In this document: in pieces, positions 12,561 through 22,354 of the stretch | How the letters are laid out: every line of letters begins with the position of its first letter | Position numbering within the stretch: position 1 is the first letter of the stretch | Assembly (NCBI GenBank): GCA_963921825.1 | Contig: OY997591.1 | Span: forward strand, 16,921,515 to 16,985,514 | Reading direction: 5' to 3' | From: Erodium maritimum | Lineage: Eukaryota > Streptophyta > Magnoliopsida > Geraniales > Geraniaceae | DNA length: 64,000 nucleotides | Made by a program: the position numbers and the translations under genes | Notes under the pieces: generated by a model | Told to the model about the DNA's origin: nothing | The model's database searches: none | Seen by the model: the letters and a program-made list of their open reading frames with translations, nothing else

Positions 12561-12767
12561 TTATTACTGATGTCTTGGGGTTGTTGAGCCTGCGAGTTAA
12601 GTGGTTGTGTTTTGGGAGGCCATGATGGCCCGTGGGGTTGTTGAAACCGAGTATTGACTGTTGAGGTGTCTTGAGTGACCTTGAGTGCCTGTTTGTTGAG
12701 CTTGCTTGTGTTTGTGGTTGTGTTTGCCCGACCCGACTGTGTGTCGGGGAGTGGTGTGGATTTTGGC

Positions 12768-13010
12768 AGGTTACGAGCATTCTTCGGCTGGCCTGACCAA
12801 ACTCGAGCTTCGACAGGTTCTGAGCATTCTTTGGCTAGCCTGTTCCGTGTCCGGATCCCGAAAGGTTATGAGCATTCTTCGGCTAGCCTGATCCGTGACC
12901 GGGTCCCGGCAGGTTACGAGCATTCTTCGGCTGGCCTGATCCGTGTACGAGGCTCGGCAGGTTCTGAGCATTCTTCGGCTAGCCTGATCCGGGTTCGTGT
13001 CTTTGGGGAA
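12768..13010 (+). repeat. 48-bp minisatellite
   Basis: About five copies of a 48-bp unit containing 'ggttacgagcattcttcggc' and 'ctgatccgtgaccggg'. Because 48 is a multiple of three, the repeat keeps frames open on both strands and yields spurious repetitive ORFs; I do not regard them as genes. Confidence 0.8.
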
Positions 13011-14073
13011 GGTCATTGTTGGTTGTGTCGGTTTTACTTTACGAGTTTGAGGTTGAGTGGTGAGGGAGGTTACTGAGCAGCTGGTTTGCGATCCTTTGTG
13101 ATCTTGTTTGGTGTGCGATCCTTTGTGATCTTGTTTGGTGTTGCGTAGTTTCTTTCGAGTCCTTGGGAGGAGGTCGTCGATAGTTGTGTCGGGTCTACAT
13201 TGTGTTATCGAGTGTTGAGTCTGTTGAGGAAGGTAACGGGTTGTGGGTCAGTTGGGTACTTGAGTTGGGGACTGTAGTCCCAGTGTTGGGTTTGGTTTTA
13301 GTGTTACTGGCTTTATCTACTAATTATGCCATAGTCAGTCTGTTATCCGTGGAGGTCAGCGAACGCTCACCCCTAGCTGCTTTTCCTACAGGTACTGATC
13401 ACCGGACGGACTAGGTTAGCTCTTGAAGTTCATGGAGCTTGGAGCGGAGTCTGGTCTTTACTTTTGTTGAGTCTAGTGACGGATTTGTACCTTGTCCACT
13501 TGTTGGGACGTTTTTGTATTGTAAATACTACTATTATTTTGGTAAATAAATGGAAATGTCAAAGCTTTTAGTCAAAACAGGTTTTAAGTATTCATGTTTC
13601 TAGCCGAGTCATCTGCGCCCCGCCACCGAGAATCTCACGTCGAGCTCGCCCCCGCCGTCGCCGTTCACGACCGGAGTTGAGGAGCTCGTCGTCGCGTTCA
13701 TCAGATCCGGCACGAGACCGTCGAGTCCGTCCAGATCTGAGGCGAGCAAGACCTCGTCGTGCCTGTCGCCGCCGCCGTCTTTCCCCTACGGTGAGAACCT
13801 CTATCACCGTGAGGGTTCAGCTAGTACTGTCACGCCGGTAGCCGGCCGGACTCAAAACCTGAAACCCCCCTTTCCTCTTCCCTTTGTTTTTCCCGTGCGT
13901 TTCTGAATTTGTGTAGTGGGGAAACGAAGTGTATTTTTGGATCTGGACTATTTGAAGCAAAATCAAAGGAATTTGAAAAGAAATTGAAACGAAAATCAGT
14001 CCTAAAACAAAAAGGGAAAAAAGTTTTGGTTTTGTGATTAAAAGGAAAATCAGTTTTAAATAAAAGGGTTTTA

Positions 14074-14500
14074 AAAATGAAAATTGAAAAGGATTCAAAA
14101 GGGGTTAAATTCAGTTTGGAATTAAGACGGTTTTGGAACTGTAGAACGGATTTGGAACCTGGACGAACGAACTTGACTATTAATCGGACTTGGAACGGGA
14201 ATTAAAGGTGGAAACGCTGAATTGGGCATCTCGGGATTCGTGCCTCGAAACTCGTGCCTCGGGACTCGTGCCTCGGTTTCAATTTAAAATGAAAATTGAA
14301 AAGGATTCAAAAGGTGTTAAATTCAGTTTGGAATTAAGACGGTTTTGGAACTGTAGAACGGATTTGGAACCTGGACGACGAACTGGACTATTAATCGGAC
14401 TTGGAACGGGAATTAAAGGTGGAAACGCTGAATCGGGCATCTCGGGATTCGTGCCTCGAAACCCGTATCTCGGGATCCGTACCTCGAAAAACGTGCACCG
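14074..14500 (+). repeat. About 212-bp direct duplication inside family A unit
   Basis: The block starting 'aaaatgaaaattgaaaagg' at 14074 recurs at 14286 with only a few changes over roughly 170 bp, including 'gttttggaactgtagaacgg' and 'ggtggaaacgctgaat'. This is a tandem duplication with a 212-bp period, unique to this copy as far as can be seen. Clusters of 'cgtgcctcg' follow, as in the family A copy at the right edge of the window. Confidence 0.8.
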
Positions 14501-15057
14501 GGTTCTATGCTCGGAGCTCGAGTGCTCGAACCCGATTCGCCGTAATCCCGCTTCTAGCCCGTTCGAGTTTCAAAAGGCAACGACTGATTTTAATTTGGAC
14601 TATACCGAAACTGATTGTAAGTTTTAACTGCTAAAACCTAGTCTTGGACTTACCCGAGACCTTGTACTTCGTGGACTTCACCTGAGAAGACGGAGTTGGC
14701 CCGGTCGTCAGCAGCTAGGAGTATTGTTAGAGGAAGACCGCAAGGTAGGGAAAGTACTAAACTCCTCGTGCAATTTAATACTTAGTATGCCTATTGGGTT
14801 AATAAAATCGGAACGGTTCTAGATTGCATATAGGATGCGAATAACTAGAATAATCGTCTTTCAATTATTAATAACCGGACGTGTCTAGCATGCATGCGTA
14901 GGATGTGAATAACTAGTTTAACTCGCTTTCAATACTTGGGAAATTGCATGCTGGTAGAAAGGCCGAGATGAGCCATAGGATTGGTTGTGGTTGCCTCACA
15001 TGCATTGTTTGCTTAGTCTTCAGGATAAATTAAGAGTCCAATGAACTAGATAAATTG

Positions 15058-15150
15058 TATGCTTGAATGATTGAATGAATGCTTGAATGATTGAATGAGT
15101 GCTTGAATGATTGAATGGATGTTTGAATGATTAAATGAATGATTGAGTGT
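15058..15150 (+). repeat. 22-bp tandem repeat
   Basis: About four copies of 'gcttgaatgattgaatgaat' with small changes, inside the family A unit. Confidence 0.8.
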
Positions 15151-15334
15151 GCTTGATTGTGCCAAATGGTACGACCGGGTGAATGATAGACCGATGGATC
15201 GCGATTGGGAAGTATAACGGTAAGTGTAAAGGTATATGGATCCCTTTGGTGTGTTGTGATGGAATTGTGATTTGCTAAGCTTTGGTTGTATGATGTATTG
15301 GCATGTTAGTCTCTTGTGTGTGTTTTGAGATGAT

Positions 15335-15600
15335 TTGGTGATCCGGTATGGCATCCACACCGTAGAGGATTCCGGTGTGGGGTAATGTCATAGCCGATGG
15401 ATGGTTTACCCTGGTTATTGGTGATCCGGTATGTTACCTACACCATGGAGGATTCCGGTGTGGGGTATTGTTGGACCAAGCGGGGCATTGGTTGTTGTAC
15501 CTACACCGTTGAGGATTCAGGTGTGGGGTATTGTTGGTCCCTGCGGGGCATTGGTTATTGAACCCTGCGGGGCAATTGGATAGTTTACCCTACGGGGATT
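15335..15600 (+). repeat. Imperfect minisatellite in family A unit
   Basis: Three or more copies of a roughly 75-bp unit contain 'gtgatccggtat', 'acaccg', 'gaggattccggtgtggggta' and 'gcggggcattgg'. They sit at about 2.1 kb into the unit once the nested insertion is subtracted, the same relative position as the repeat array in the copy at 25537-28560. Confidence 0.7.
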
Positions 15601-17811
15601 GGTTACTTGTTGATTCACCCAAGTGTATGCGTCCTGCGGGAGCATTACCTTGGTTCCCTATGACATATGGTCCTTTGGGGGCATTTCCGAGAATCCCGAC
15701 GATATGTGTCCCTCAGGGATATTACCGGTAGCCCGATGTATGTGCCTCCTCTGGACCGAGGAAAAATCTGACATGACACGAGTACTCTTGTGGATCGGAG
15801 TATGGGATCCGATGTGACACAAGAACCTATTCGTGGATCAGAGTGTTGAGGATTCGAACTGTTGGTGTGATATATACTTGCTCCCATTCTAGTAGTTTTC
15901 AACTATTTACAGTACTTTTCATTTATTCTCTCATAAGTTACTGTTACCTTTAAGAATGTGATATTGTTCTTAACTTTTACCCGTTTACAGCGTCTTATTG
16001 ATTAAAAGTATTAATTGCTAAATGTTTCGTCGTGCTAAGGCAGTTTTATCACTAAATTGGAGGTTAAACTATTTATGATTTTCCATACTGAGCGTAAGCT
16101 CATCCCTGTTTTTTTGTTTATTGTTTTGAACAGGCTTGCTTGATGAGTAGTGGACTCGAGGCTCTGGAGCTTCTGTGGGTCCGGGTGCTTTGTCATTAGA
16201 GACGTTTTTGGTCATTATTTTGTTATGAATCTTATGTTTAAAGGAATTCTTGTGGAACGTATTTACTTGAGATTTTCATGTCGAAGCTAAACTTAGAGTT
16301 TTATAATTGATTTGAGACACCCTCGTGGTTTTATTTATTATTGTCTTTAAGTCACGTCTCGAGTCCGGTCAAGGCCAGATTTGGGGCGTGACAGTCACTC
16401 CATGAATAGGAACCCCTCATTGCCGTCGGGCAATTCTTCCCCCCCAGTGCATGCAGTCAGGACTGCTAAGCATTCCTGGAAATCCTCGCGCTTCATTAAC
16501 CACCAAAATGTAATCAATATCAGTCTGTGTTAGCTTACGAAGGTACGTAGGACCGAATATGGTAAGGACTCCCCTACAAAATTTCCTCAAACACTGCAAA
16601 GCCGTGGTTTCGCCTATCTTTGGGTACTCGTCCAATCCATCAGCTGCAATTCCATAACATAATTGCCTAACGGCCACAATATGTTTTTGATAAGGAGTTA
16701 AGGAAACTCTATCTATTGCGTCGAACCGTTGCGTGAAATACTCATCGTGATTCTCCAATGCATGGAAAATTCGAAGGAACACACCCTTTGGCATTCTGAA
16801 ACGACAATGGAAATACACTTCCTTGTATACAAGGTTCATGTTGAAATAGTCGCTCATTAAACGTTCGTTAGCAGCTTCCCGGTCACGTGCGATGTAAGTT
16901 CACTTTTGTGGTTGAACTTCGGCCATTGCGTCCTCTAACAAACCATCAACAAAGTCGGTGGACATGCATTCTTCGAGTACTCCATCCAAATGCGCTCTAA
17001 TTCAAACTTGGTGGCACGGTTATTGACCATTTCGACGACAAAAATAGGAGACAAATAATTCGAATGTATGTGAATAGTATGAATGGTGAATAGTGTTTTT
17101 GTTTGCTTCAAACATCCTTATTTATATAGGATTTGAAGATAAGGAAATTTATTTCTTGGTTATTTTCAAAGTAAAATTTTATTTTTCAAGAACAAATAAT
17201 AGGGCAATTGGATTTTATAGTCGTTGGCACTGTCGCTTTCAAAGGGTGGTGAGCTCATAGTCGTCCCTCACCGCCAACGTTGAGACGCTAGCTCCCCGCC
17301 AGTTTCCTCGCCGCCGATCGCTCACCGCCAGCTCCCCGCCCAACGTTGTGGATGCTCTAAATTCTATATCAGACCTTGTATATTGAAACAAGTACACTAA
17401 AGTCTCAGTCTTTTATTGTTATGGCTTATACAATACGATTTGTACGGTTACTCCGGTATTTTTGCCCAGTTATTAGTAAAAATTCACACATGATATTTTT
17501 AAATTGTGACAAAATCACAAAAAGATACATCATATTAAAATAAACCTAGGATACCGCTGTCACCGTGAGTGTCTCGTCCACGGGAGCTCGGCCGGGGTTG
17601 TTTTGAGCTGTGTCTCGTTTGGTCCCTCTGTTGCCGGAGTTCGTAGCCTTATTCCCGTGTTTCGATTCAAACCAGTTTTTCCCTCAGTCGCAAGTGTGGC
17701 CGAGGAAACGAGCGAATCGGAGGTCGGTTTTGTTCTCTGGTTCTATTGAAGGTTTGAACCGCCGACGTTGTTTGAAGGTGCTATATTTCAGCCGTCGTTA
17801 ATCCGACCGGC

Positions 17812-19207
17812 GTGCTGTTGCAGGTGTGTTTCGGATTCGTCATTCCAAATGTTGCTTCTTCTGGCCACAGTCTGCAGCACTTCGTGAGAGATTCTTATGA
17901 TCCTAAAAGAGACTCTATTGTGGATACACAAATCGGGAAAAAAGGAAGCCATGTTGAGAGATGCGGGAAAAGGGAAGGCTCCAGCGTTATCAGGTACGCG
18001 AAGTCAAAATTGAGGCCAAAATCAGTTGTCATCGTCCTTAGTGGAAGCTCACACAACATCGGTCGCTCCTCACCATCTATTGAAGTGGCTGAGAAATCGG
18101 TTGATTCAGCTCTAAAATCAAACCAGTGTCCATTACAGGTTGGGAGAGTCTCAACTCTAATTCAGAAAATTGAGGGCTCTATCAGTACCCCTGCAATTCG
18201 AAATATTGAGGAAGCTCCTCAGAATTACTGGGGCAGGTTACAACATACCGCTGGGAAGGGATGATTCGTGGTTGAAACAATTACTGGGTCCTGAAGGTAT
18301 TTCATCTTGTTTTGTCTGTAAACGCTCTAATCGTATCGGGAAGTTCTTTGGTTTTGTGAAGCTTGAATTTGGCAAAGCAACGGAAGTTATTGAGTCCTTC
18401 AATTGAACTATGCATGATGGCTATAAGTTGTTGGTGGCTTTGGCTTATACTCGTTCTGAAGAGGCTGGAAGTCGTAAGACAAAACCTTCCCCACAAAAAA
18501 AATGGGTTCCTAAAACCCAGGTGCATACAGAGCTAAAAGTTCAGGATACTTCGGTTGCGGGCACTCGTGAGATGGCTCTTTCAGGTATACTTGTTTTGGT
18601 TCATAACAATTGGTCTATTTCGCAGTATGGTTTGCTGTTGAAATCCATGGGTTTGGAGGACATTATACTTCACTCTTTTGGGAATAGAGTTTTCCTCCTC
18701 ACAGTTATTAATCTTTCTTTGAGAGATGATCTGGAGAAGGAAAATTGGGCTAGATTGAAGCCTTGGTTTAAAATTTTGAGCAATTCAGGGGCATTGGTTA
18801 CATTGGAAGGCTTTATTCAATGGGTTATGGTGGAAGGGATTCCATTCCAGGGAAGAATTGTTGATTCTGTTTTATCGATTGGTAGGAAATTGGGGACTAT
18901 TCTCCTCCATCACATTTGTGATTCTGATCCCATATCTGCTTCTTTTGACAAGGTTTTTATTCTGGTGCGTAGAAGTTCAAAAGTCTCTTCCTTGCTTATG
19001 GACTTTCAGTTAGGAAATTCTTTCTTTCCTATTTCTATCACCGGAGTTAGTGTTCTGGATGTCCCGGAGATTTTTTTCCCGAGTGTTATTATGTCGGATT
19101 CCCCCTCATATAAGGACTGGCTAAGTCAAAAAGACCCGGATCCTGCAGATAAGTCTCCAACAAGAGTTTCAAAAAAAATCAAACTCTTTCTTTCTAGTTT
19201 CGAATGA
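17812..19207 (+). pseudogene. LINE ORF1, RRM-type, broken
   Basis: Two reading frames together resemble the ORF1 of plant LINEs that carry an RNA-recognition motif. The stretch at 18335-18450 encodes 'FFGFVKLEF' followed, after a TGA, by 'DGYKLLVALAYTR', the RNP1 and last strand of an RRM. The 3' frame (18410-19207) encodes a second conserved block (ENWARLKPWFKIL, WVMVEGIP, SISITGVSVLDVPEIFFPS-like) found after the RRM in this family. An in-frame stop at 18405 and a frame change near 18260 break the gene. Confidence 0.6.
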
Positions 19208-19649
19208 TGAGGATATGGGCCTTAATTTAGATACGCGGTCAGTTGAACCTCATTTGCCCGAAGTCCAGAACGTTTTGGTAACAACTAATTCGGCTCAGCC
19301 CCTACGTGTACCGCAAGGCAACACTCCTCCTCCTTTGTTTTCTAAAAACGTCAAAAGCAGAGGTTTCCTATCAGACTCCGATTCTCTCTCAACATAGCCC
19401 TCGTAGTCAGTTACGTCAGACAAGACAGGGGGAGTGGGATTATGTCAAATAAGTTGGTTTAAAGGATTTGAAATCTCACGCTTTAGTGCTAGATCAATTC
19501 AATCATTTGGATTTGGAAATACCAGAACGTGTGGATTTGGAAGTTGATGAGGATGATCTATATGAGGATGTGTGTGATGACAAGGATTTGGAAGCCTTGA
19601 GCTCCATTCCTCCTTCATTAGCCCTACACTAAGGAGATGTAGTTCCTCT

Positions 19650-19897
19650 CATGGAACGTGAGAGGAACAAACTCCGTCCAGAAGAGACGGAGTATAAGTA
19701 ACACAATTAGGCATGAACGCCTTGATTTTGTGTTTTTACAAGAAACGAATGTTGTATCTTTCTCTCATGCTTATTTGCGTAGTTGCGGGTTTGTTGGAAA
19801 CTGGGATCATAATGTCTCCCCCGCTGAAGGGGCATCTGGAGGTTTTACTACCTATTTGGAAGCTCATGTTTTTTTCATTGTGTTGAGGTTATTCTGC
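19650..19897 (+). pseudogene. LINE ORF2 endonuclease N-terminus, truncated
   Basis: The frame begins near 19650 with 'SWNVRGTNSVQKRRSISN' and continues 'RLDFVFLQETN'. These are the first two conserved blocks of the APE-type endonuclease of L1 elements (SWNxRG and QET). The homology ends near 19860 and the sequence then moves to non-coding 3' UTR, so the catalytic His and Asp residues and the whole reverse transcriptase are absent. Confidence 0.7.
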
Positions 19898-20607
19898 TGA
19901 AACATGTTATATTCTGGTTAGGGACTTGGGGTAAACTACTGTTGCTTTGTGGGTTTATGGTTGAGGAGGAATGCAGTGTTTTATTCTAATGTATCTGATC
20001 CTGTTGAAGCCTACTTCTTGAAGCTACAACATTTGTCCTTTAGTCTTCTCAGATATGCATGATTGATTCGCTTGGAGACAACCTTTGTGGATTGGCAAAT
20101 TTGTCCGAAGTTTTGCTTGGGATATTTACATTGCTTCTTTTTGTTCCAGCTTCTTTTAGTCTGTCGTTTACTTGGGCTTTTTTGATAGCTCAGTATTTAT
20201 CTTGTTTTGGTTTTTTCAGAATCGACTGTATTGGTCTGGTATTTTACTTTTCATTGTACCCCCTCCAATATAATGAAAATTTTCCTATCGCTTATCAAAA
20301 AAGAAAAGAAATAAACCTAGGACAAAATCACAAAAAGAAAACGCATATCACTATATTCTAGCACAATTACATTTGCATAAATTTGAGCTCACGCTGATTA
20401 AAGGCTAAAGCTAACAAAGTCACAAAGATGCGTATCATGTCAAAAACGGGATTTGGAGTATAGTTCTTCAATTTAATTCGACTTTTCCTAAATGTACGCA
20501 TGTACTCTCACTTTAATTTATACGAATACAATTATGGAGAACTCATTCATGGCTAACTTTGTAGGCCCAAAAAATGGATCTTAATTTAATAACTGCTAAT
20601 TTAAGAA

Positions 20608-21759
20608 GGGAAAATTGATAAAATATGCTTCAAAATATGTCTTATTTTTTTACTATGCTCTTATAATTGAAAATTGGAAATCTATGCCTTTTCCATTTAT
20701 TATGACAAAAATACCCTTAATTAAACATTTTTTTTATTTTTCTCTGTAACTTCTTTGAGAACTTAACTGTCTGCCCACACGAGATAACCAAATCATCATC
20801 TTCATCGTCTCTAGGGATCCCTGACATATATCCTCTTGCTTATGTTGTTTCTCGGTAACACTAATTTATAATAAAGTTGTGATTAAGGTCAACTAGACGC
20901 GTAACTGTGTTTACCCATTGGCTCATGTTTGCTCTTCCACCTGCCGCTTGACGTTCGTCTTTTTTTTTTTGGAGGTTACCACATATAGTCTCGACTCCGC
21001 TCCGTTGTTGTGTAACAATTACATTATATGTTTGGGCGTTGTGTATATGTTATATGCACTTATGTTCTTGGACATAGGGTCAAGTTTCTGTGCATATGGT
21101 TTTTAGGCCCTGGCTTGTCTGGCCATATGGCGTAGTTCTGCACAATTGGTCCTAAGCCCTTGCTGTAGTTGCAATGGATCTGGTAACTAATGGTTGGAGT
21201 TGTTTCGATTAGGAAATTGCCAATAGTGATTGTTACAAAACTAAAAAGAAATGAAAAAACTGAGGCAGCAAAATCATAATTGGTTTTATCAATCAATCAA
21301 TTATGATCTCACTAACCCGTTCATTATCGATGGTGCAATGAATTTGGTTCGGAGGGGACGAAGCGCTTCTCTACACCGTACCGCAGATCAATCTCTCTCC
21401 CAGAGGACGGCTCCGATCGAACTTTCAGGCAAATAACGTTTACGCTTTCGGACATGAAATGATGTCGTGGCTAAATTTTTTCTACTAATGGCAATCAAAA
21501 GGTGATAATCATGAGTGGTTCTATGTTTATGATTGGTGGGGTAGAGATACAAGACGAGAAAGAGAAGACAACAATGAAGAGGTTGAAGGCCTTGAGATTA
21601 TCCAGAAATTTTGTGTTTTCTTAATGGTGAGACAGAAAAGGTGTAATTAAGGGTATTTATGTCACAATAAATAATATAAGCATAGATTTCCAATTTTCAG
21701 ATATAGGAGCATATTAAAAAAATAAGGTATATTTTAAAGCATATTTCATCAAATTTCTC
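20608..21759. mobile_element. MULE-like element with about 115-bp terminal inverted repeats
   Basis: The left end (GGGAAAATTGATAAAATATGC) and the reverse complement of the right end (GAGAAATTTGATGAAATATGC) begin inverted repeats of about 115 bp, including 'attggaaatctatgcc/t' and 'aatacccttaatta'. Both sides are flanked by TTTAAGAA (20600-20607 and 21760-21767). Long TIRs and an 8-9 bp duplication fit Mutator-like elements. The 900-bp interior has no transposase and no gene fragment I can recognise. Confidence 0.75.
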
Positions 21760-21767
21760 TTTAAGAA

Positions 21768-22199
21768 CTCTAGCACTTAATCAGGCGTCTGTGACTAAGC
21801 TCAGATCATATCCATTGCCATGGCAGAGACCACACCCCACTAATTAACTCCCATCGAGTCCATCTTTCACGGTAAATACATCACTAATATAGTTCCAAGT
21901 GTTCTAATAGTATTCAAATTACACTGAAATTGCAAAATATGCAAATTCTGGTCAGAGATAATTGCATGAAGTTGAATACTAACATCCTAATACAGCAATG
22001 CTTCATATGTTTATCAAGATGAAGTTGATGGGCTGGATGACGAGAACATACTATTCCCCTAACTATAGTCACCGTATAGGCAAGATCGAGACTTCATGCT
22101 AAGCTACCCAGACACGACTTGTCCCTCAAAAACATGCTATGGACGATAAATAGCTACTCCAGCAAGGCCGTCAAACTCTGCACCCAAAACTCCAACAAC
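21768..22199 (-). other. Probable 3' flank and distal 3' UTR of MORF9
   Basis: There is no separate gene here. On the minus strand a splice acceptor (tctttacag|gttgttgg) at 22199/22200 pairs with a donor just after the MORF9 stop codon, suggesting a last non-coding exon beginning at 22199 and running downstream. Confidence 0.45.
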
Positions 22200-22353
22200 C
22201 TGTAAAGACAATCATAATGCTGGATTATTACATTTATTATTTGCAAAATGAAAATTCATGAAAACAGAAGTTTTGGTACGGAGTCCAGGAAAACAAAATT
22301 GAGAGAGTAACATTTACCAGTAGAAGAAAGAAGTAAATGAAGAAAAGAAATAC
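22200..22353 (-). other. Candidate 3'-UTR intron of MORF9
   Basis: The TGA stop (22357-22355) is followed one base later by the donor GTATTTC (minus strand), and an acceptor tctttacag ends at 22200, giving a 154-nt intron. An exon junction directly after the stop is too close to trigger nonsense-mediated decay under the usual 50-nt rule. The inference rests only on consensus splice sites. Confidence 0.4.
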
Positions 22354-22354
22354 C

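Larger units (their letters stand above)
10380..13590 (+). mobile_element. Family B 3 kb unit nested in family A, 3' end lost
   Basis: It starts TATAATAACCACTCC at 10380, matching the family B start TGTAAGAACCACTCC with two changes. It follows the other B copies through 'ggtcaacgccagtcaaa', 'accccgagggtcat', 'gtcgtcgcagcggtcttag' and the 'cgaacgctcacccctag...ttttcctacaggt' module (about 13367). The last roughly 60 bp, including the expected GGGGCGTGACA end, are missing, so no target duplication can be shown and the right boundary is approximate (host sequence resumes near 13590-13620). It was inserted into the family A unit. The many ORFs here are chance ORFs in repeats. Confidence 0.65.
9998..16393 (+). 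mobile_element. Family A 3 kb TG...CA unit (solo-LTR-like), itself interrupted
   Basis: The unit begins TGTGAAGACC at 9998, ends GGGGCGTGACA at 16393, and is flanked by the exact 5-bp duplication GTCAC at 9993-9997 and 16394-16398. These are hallmarks of LTR-retrotransposon integration. Removing the nested family B unit (10380 to about 13590) leaves about 3.2 kb, the same size and layout as the copy at 25537-28560. Shared parts are an AT-rich start, a GC-rich 'cagacccgg' block, an 'agcagctaggag' motif, minisatellites, TGAGCGTAAGCTCA (about 16089), and the tail 'aagtcacgtctcgagtccgg'. No PBS, PPT or ORF is visible, so it is most likely a solo LTR of a long-LTR Ty3/Gypsy lineage. Confidence 0.75.
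9354..16990 (-). pseudogene. Harbinger DDE transposase, interrupted and mutated
   Basis: The N-terminal half lies at 16417-16857 (YFTQRFDAIDRVSLTPYQK, RGFPGMLSSPDCMHW), with a weaker start up to about 17030. The C-terminal half lies at 9354-9992 (AGSNNDLMVLNHS, YYLVDGIYP, TNTCVIMHNMIVEAER, EHIWNKFGDT). These are hallmark blocks of plant PIF/Harbinger (ALP1-like) transposases: DCMHW precedes the second catalytic Asp region and GSNND is the third conserved block. The reading frame runs smoothly across the 9998-16393 insertion once it and the duplicated GTCAC are ignored. Lesions: a frameshift in a G run near 16436, TGA and TAA stops in the C-terminal block (about 9650 and 9606), a TGA near 9402, and the 6.4 kb insertion. 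The element is dead. Confidence 0.8.
9064..17357 (-). mobile_element. PIF/Harbinger element, split by a nested insertion
   Basis: The terminal inverted repeats are GAGCATTCACAATG (from 9064) and GAGCATCCACAACG (reverse complement of the right end, to 17357), 12 of 14 identical. Flanking trinucleotides are TTA (9060-9062) and TAA (17358-17360), fitting the TWA target preference though not identical. With the insertion at 9998-16393 and one copy of its 5-bp duplication removed, the element is about 1.9 kb, just large enough for a transposase. It carries only the transposase ORF and no Myb-like partner, the reverse of the element at 1063-2644. Confidence 0.75.
17552..20308 (+). mobile_element. 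Second LINE deletion derivative
   Basis: The insertion is flanked by the exact 14-bp duplication AAATAAACCTAGGA at 17538-17551 and 20309-20322. It ends in a LINE-like 3' end ('ccaatataatgaaaattttc' and an A-rich tail at 20297-20308). It contains a broken ORF1 (17812-19207), the first roughly 80 codons of ORF2 (endonuclease domain, about 19650-19897), and a 3' UTR. Nearly all of ORF2 (reverse transcriptase) is missing. An 18-bp sequence 'gacaaaatcacaaaaaga' occurs at about 17508 and 20321; it probably reflects a pre-existing tandem repeat at the target. Confidence 0.8.

Noticed and set aside
12675..13076. Repetitive ORF of 133 codons
   Set aside because: It arises from a 48-bp minisatellite whose length is a multiple of three; the antisense strand is open too, and no start context or domain is present.
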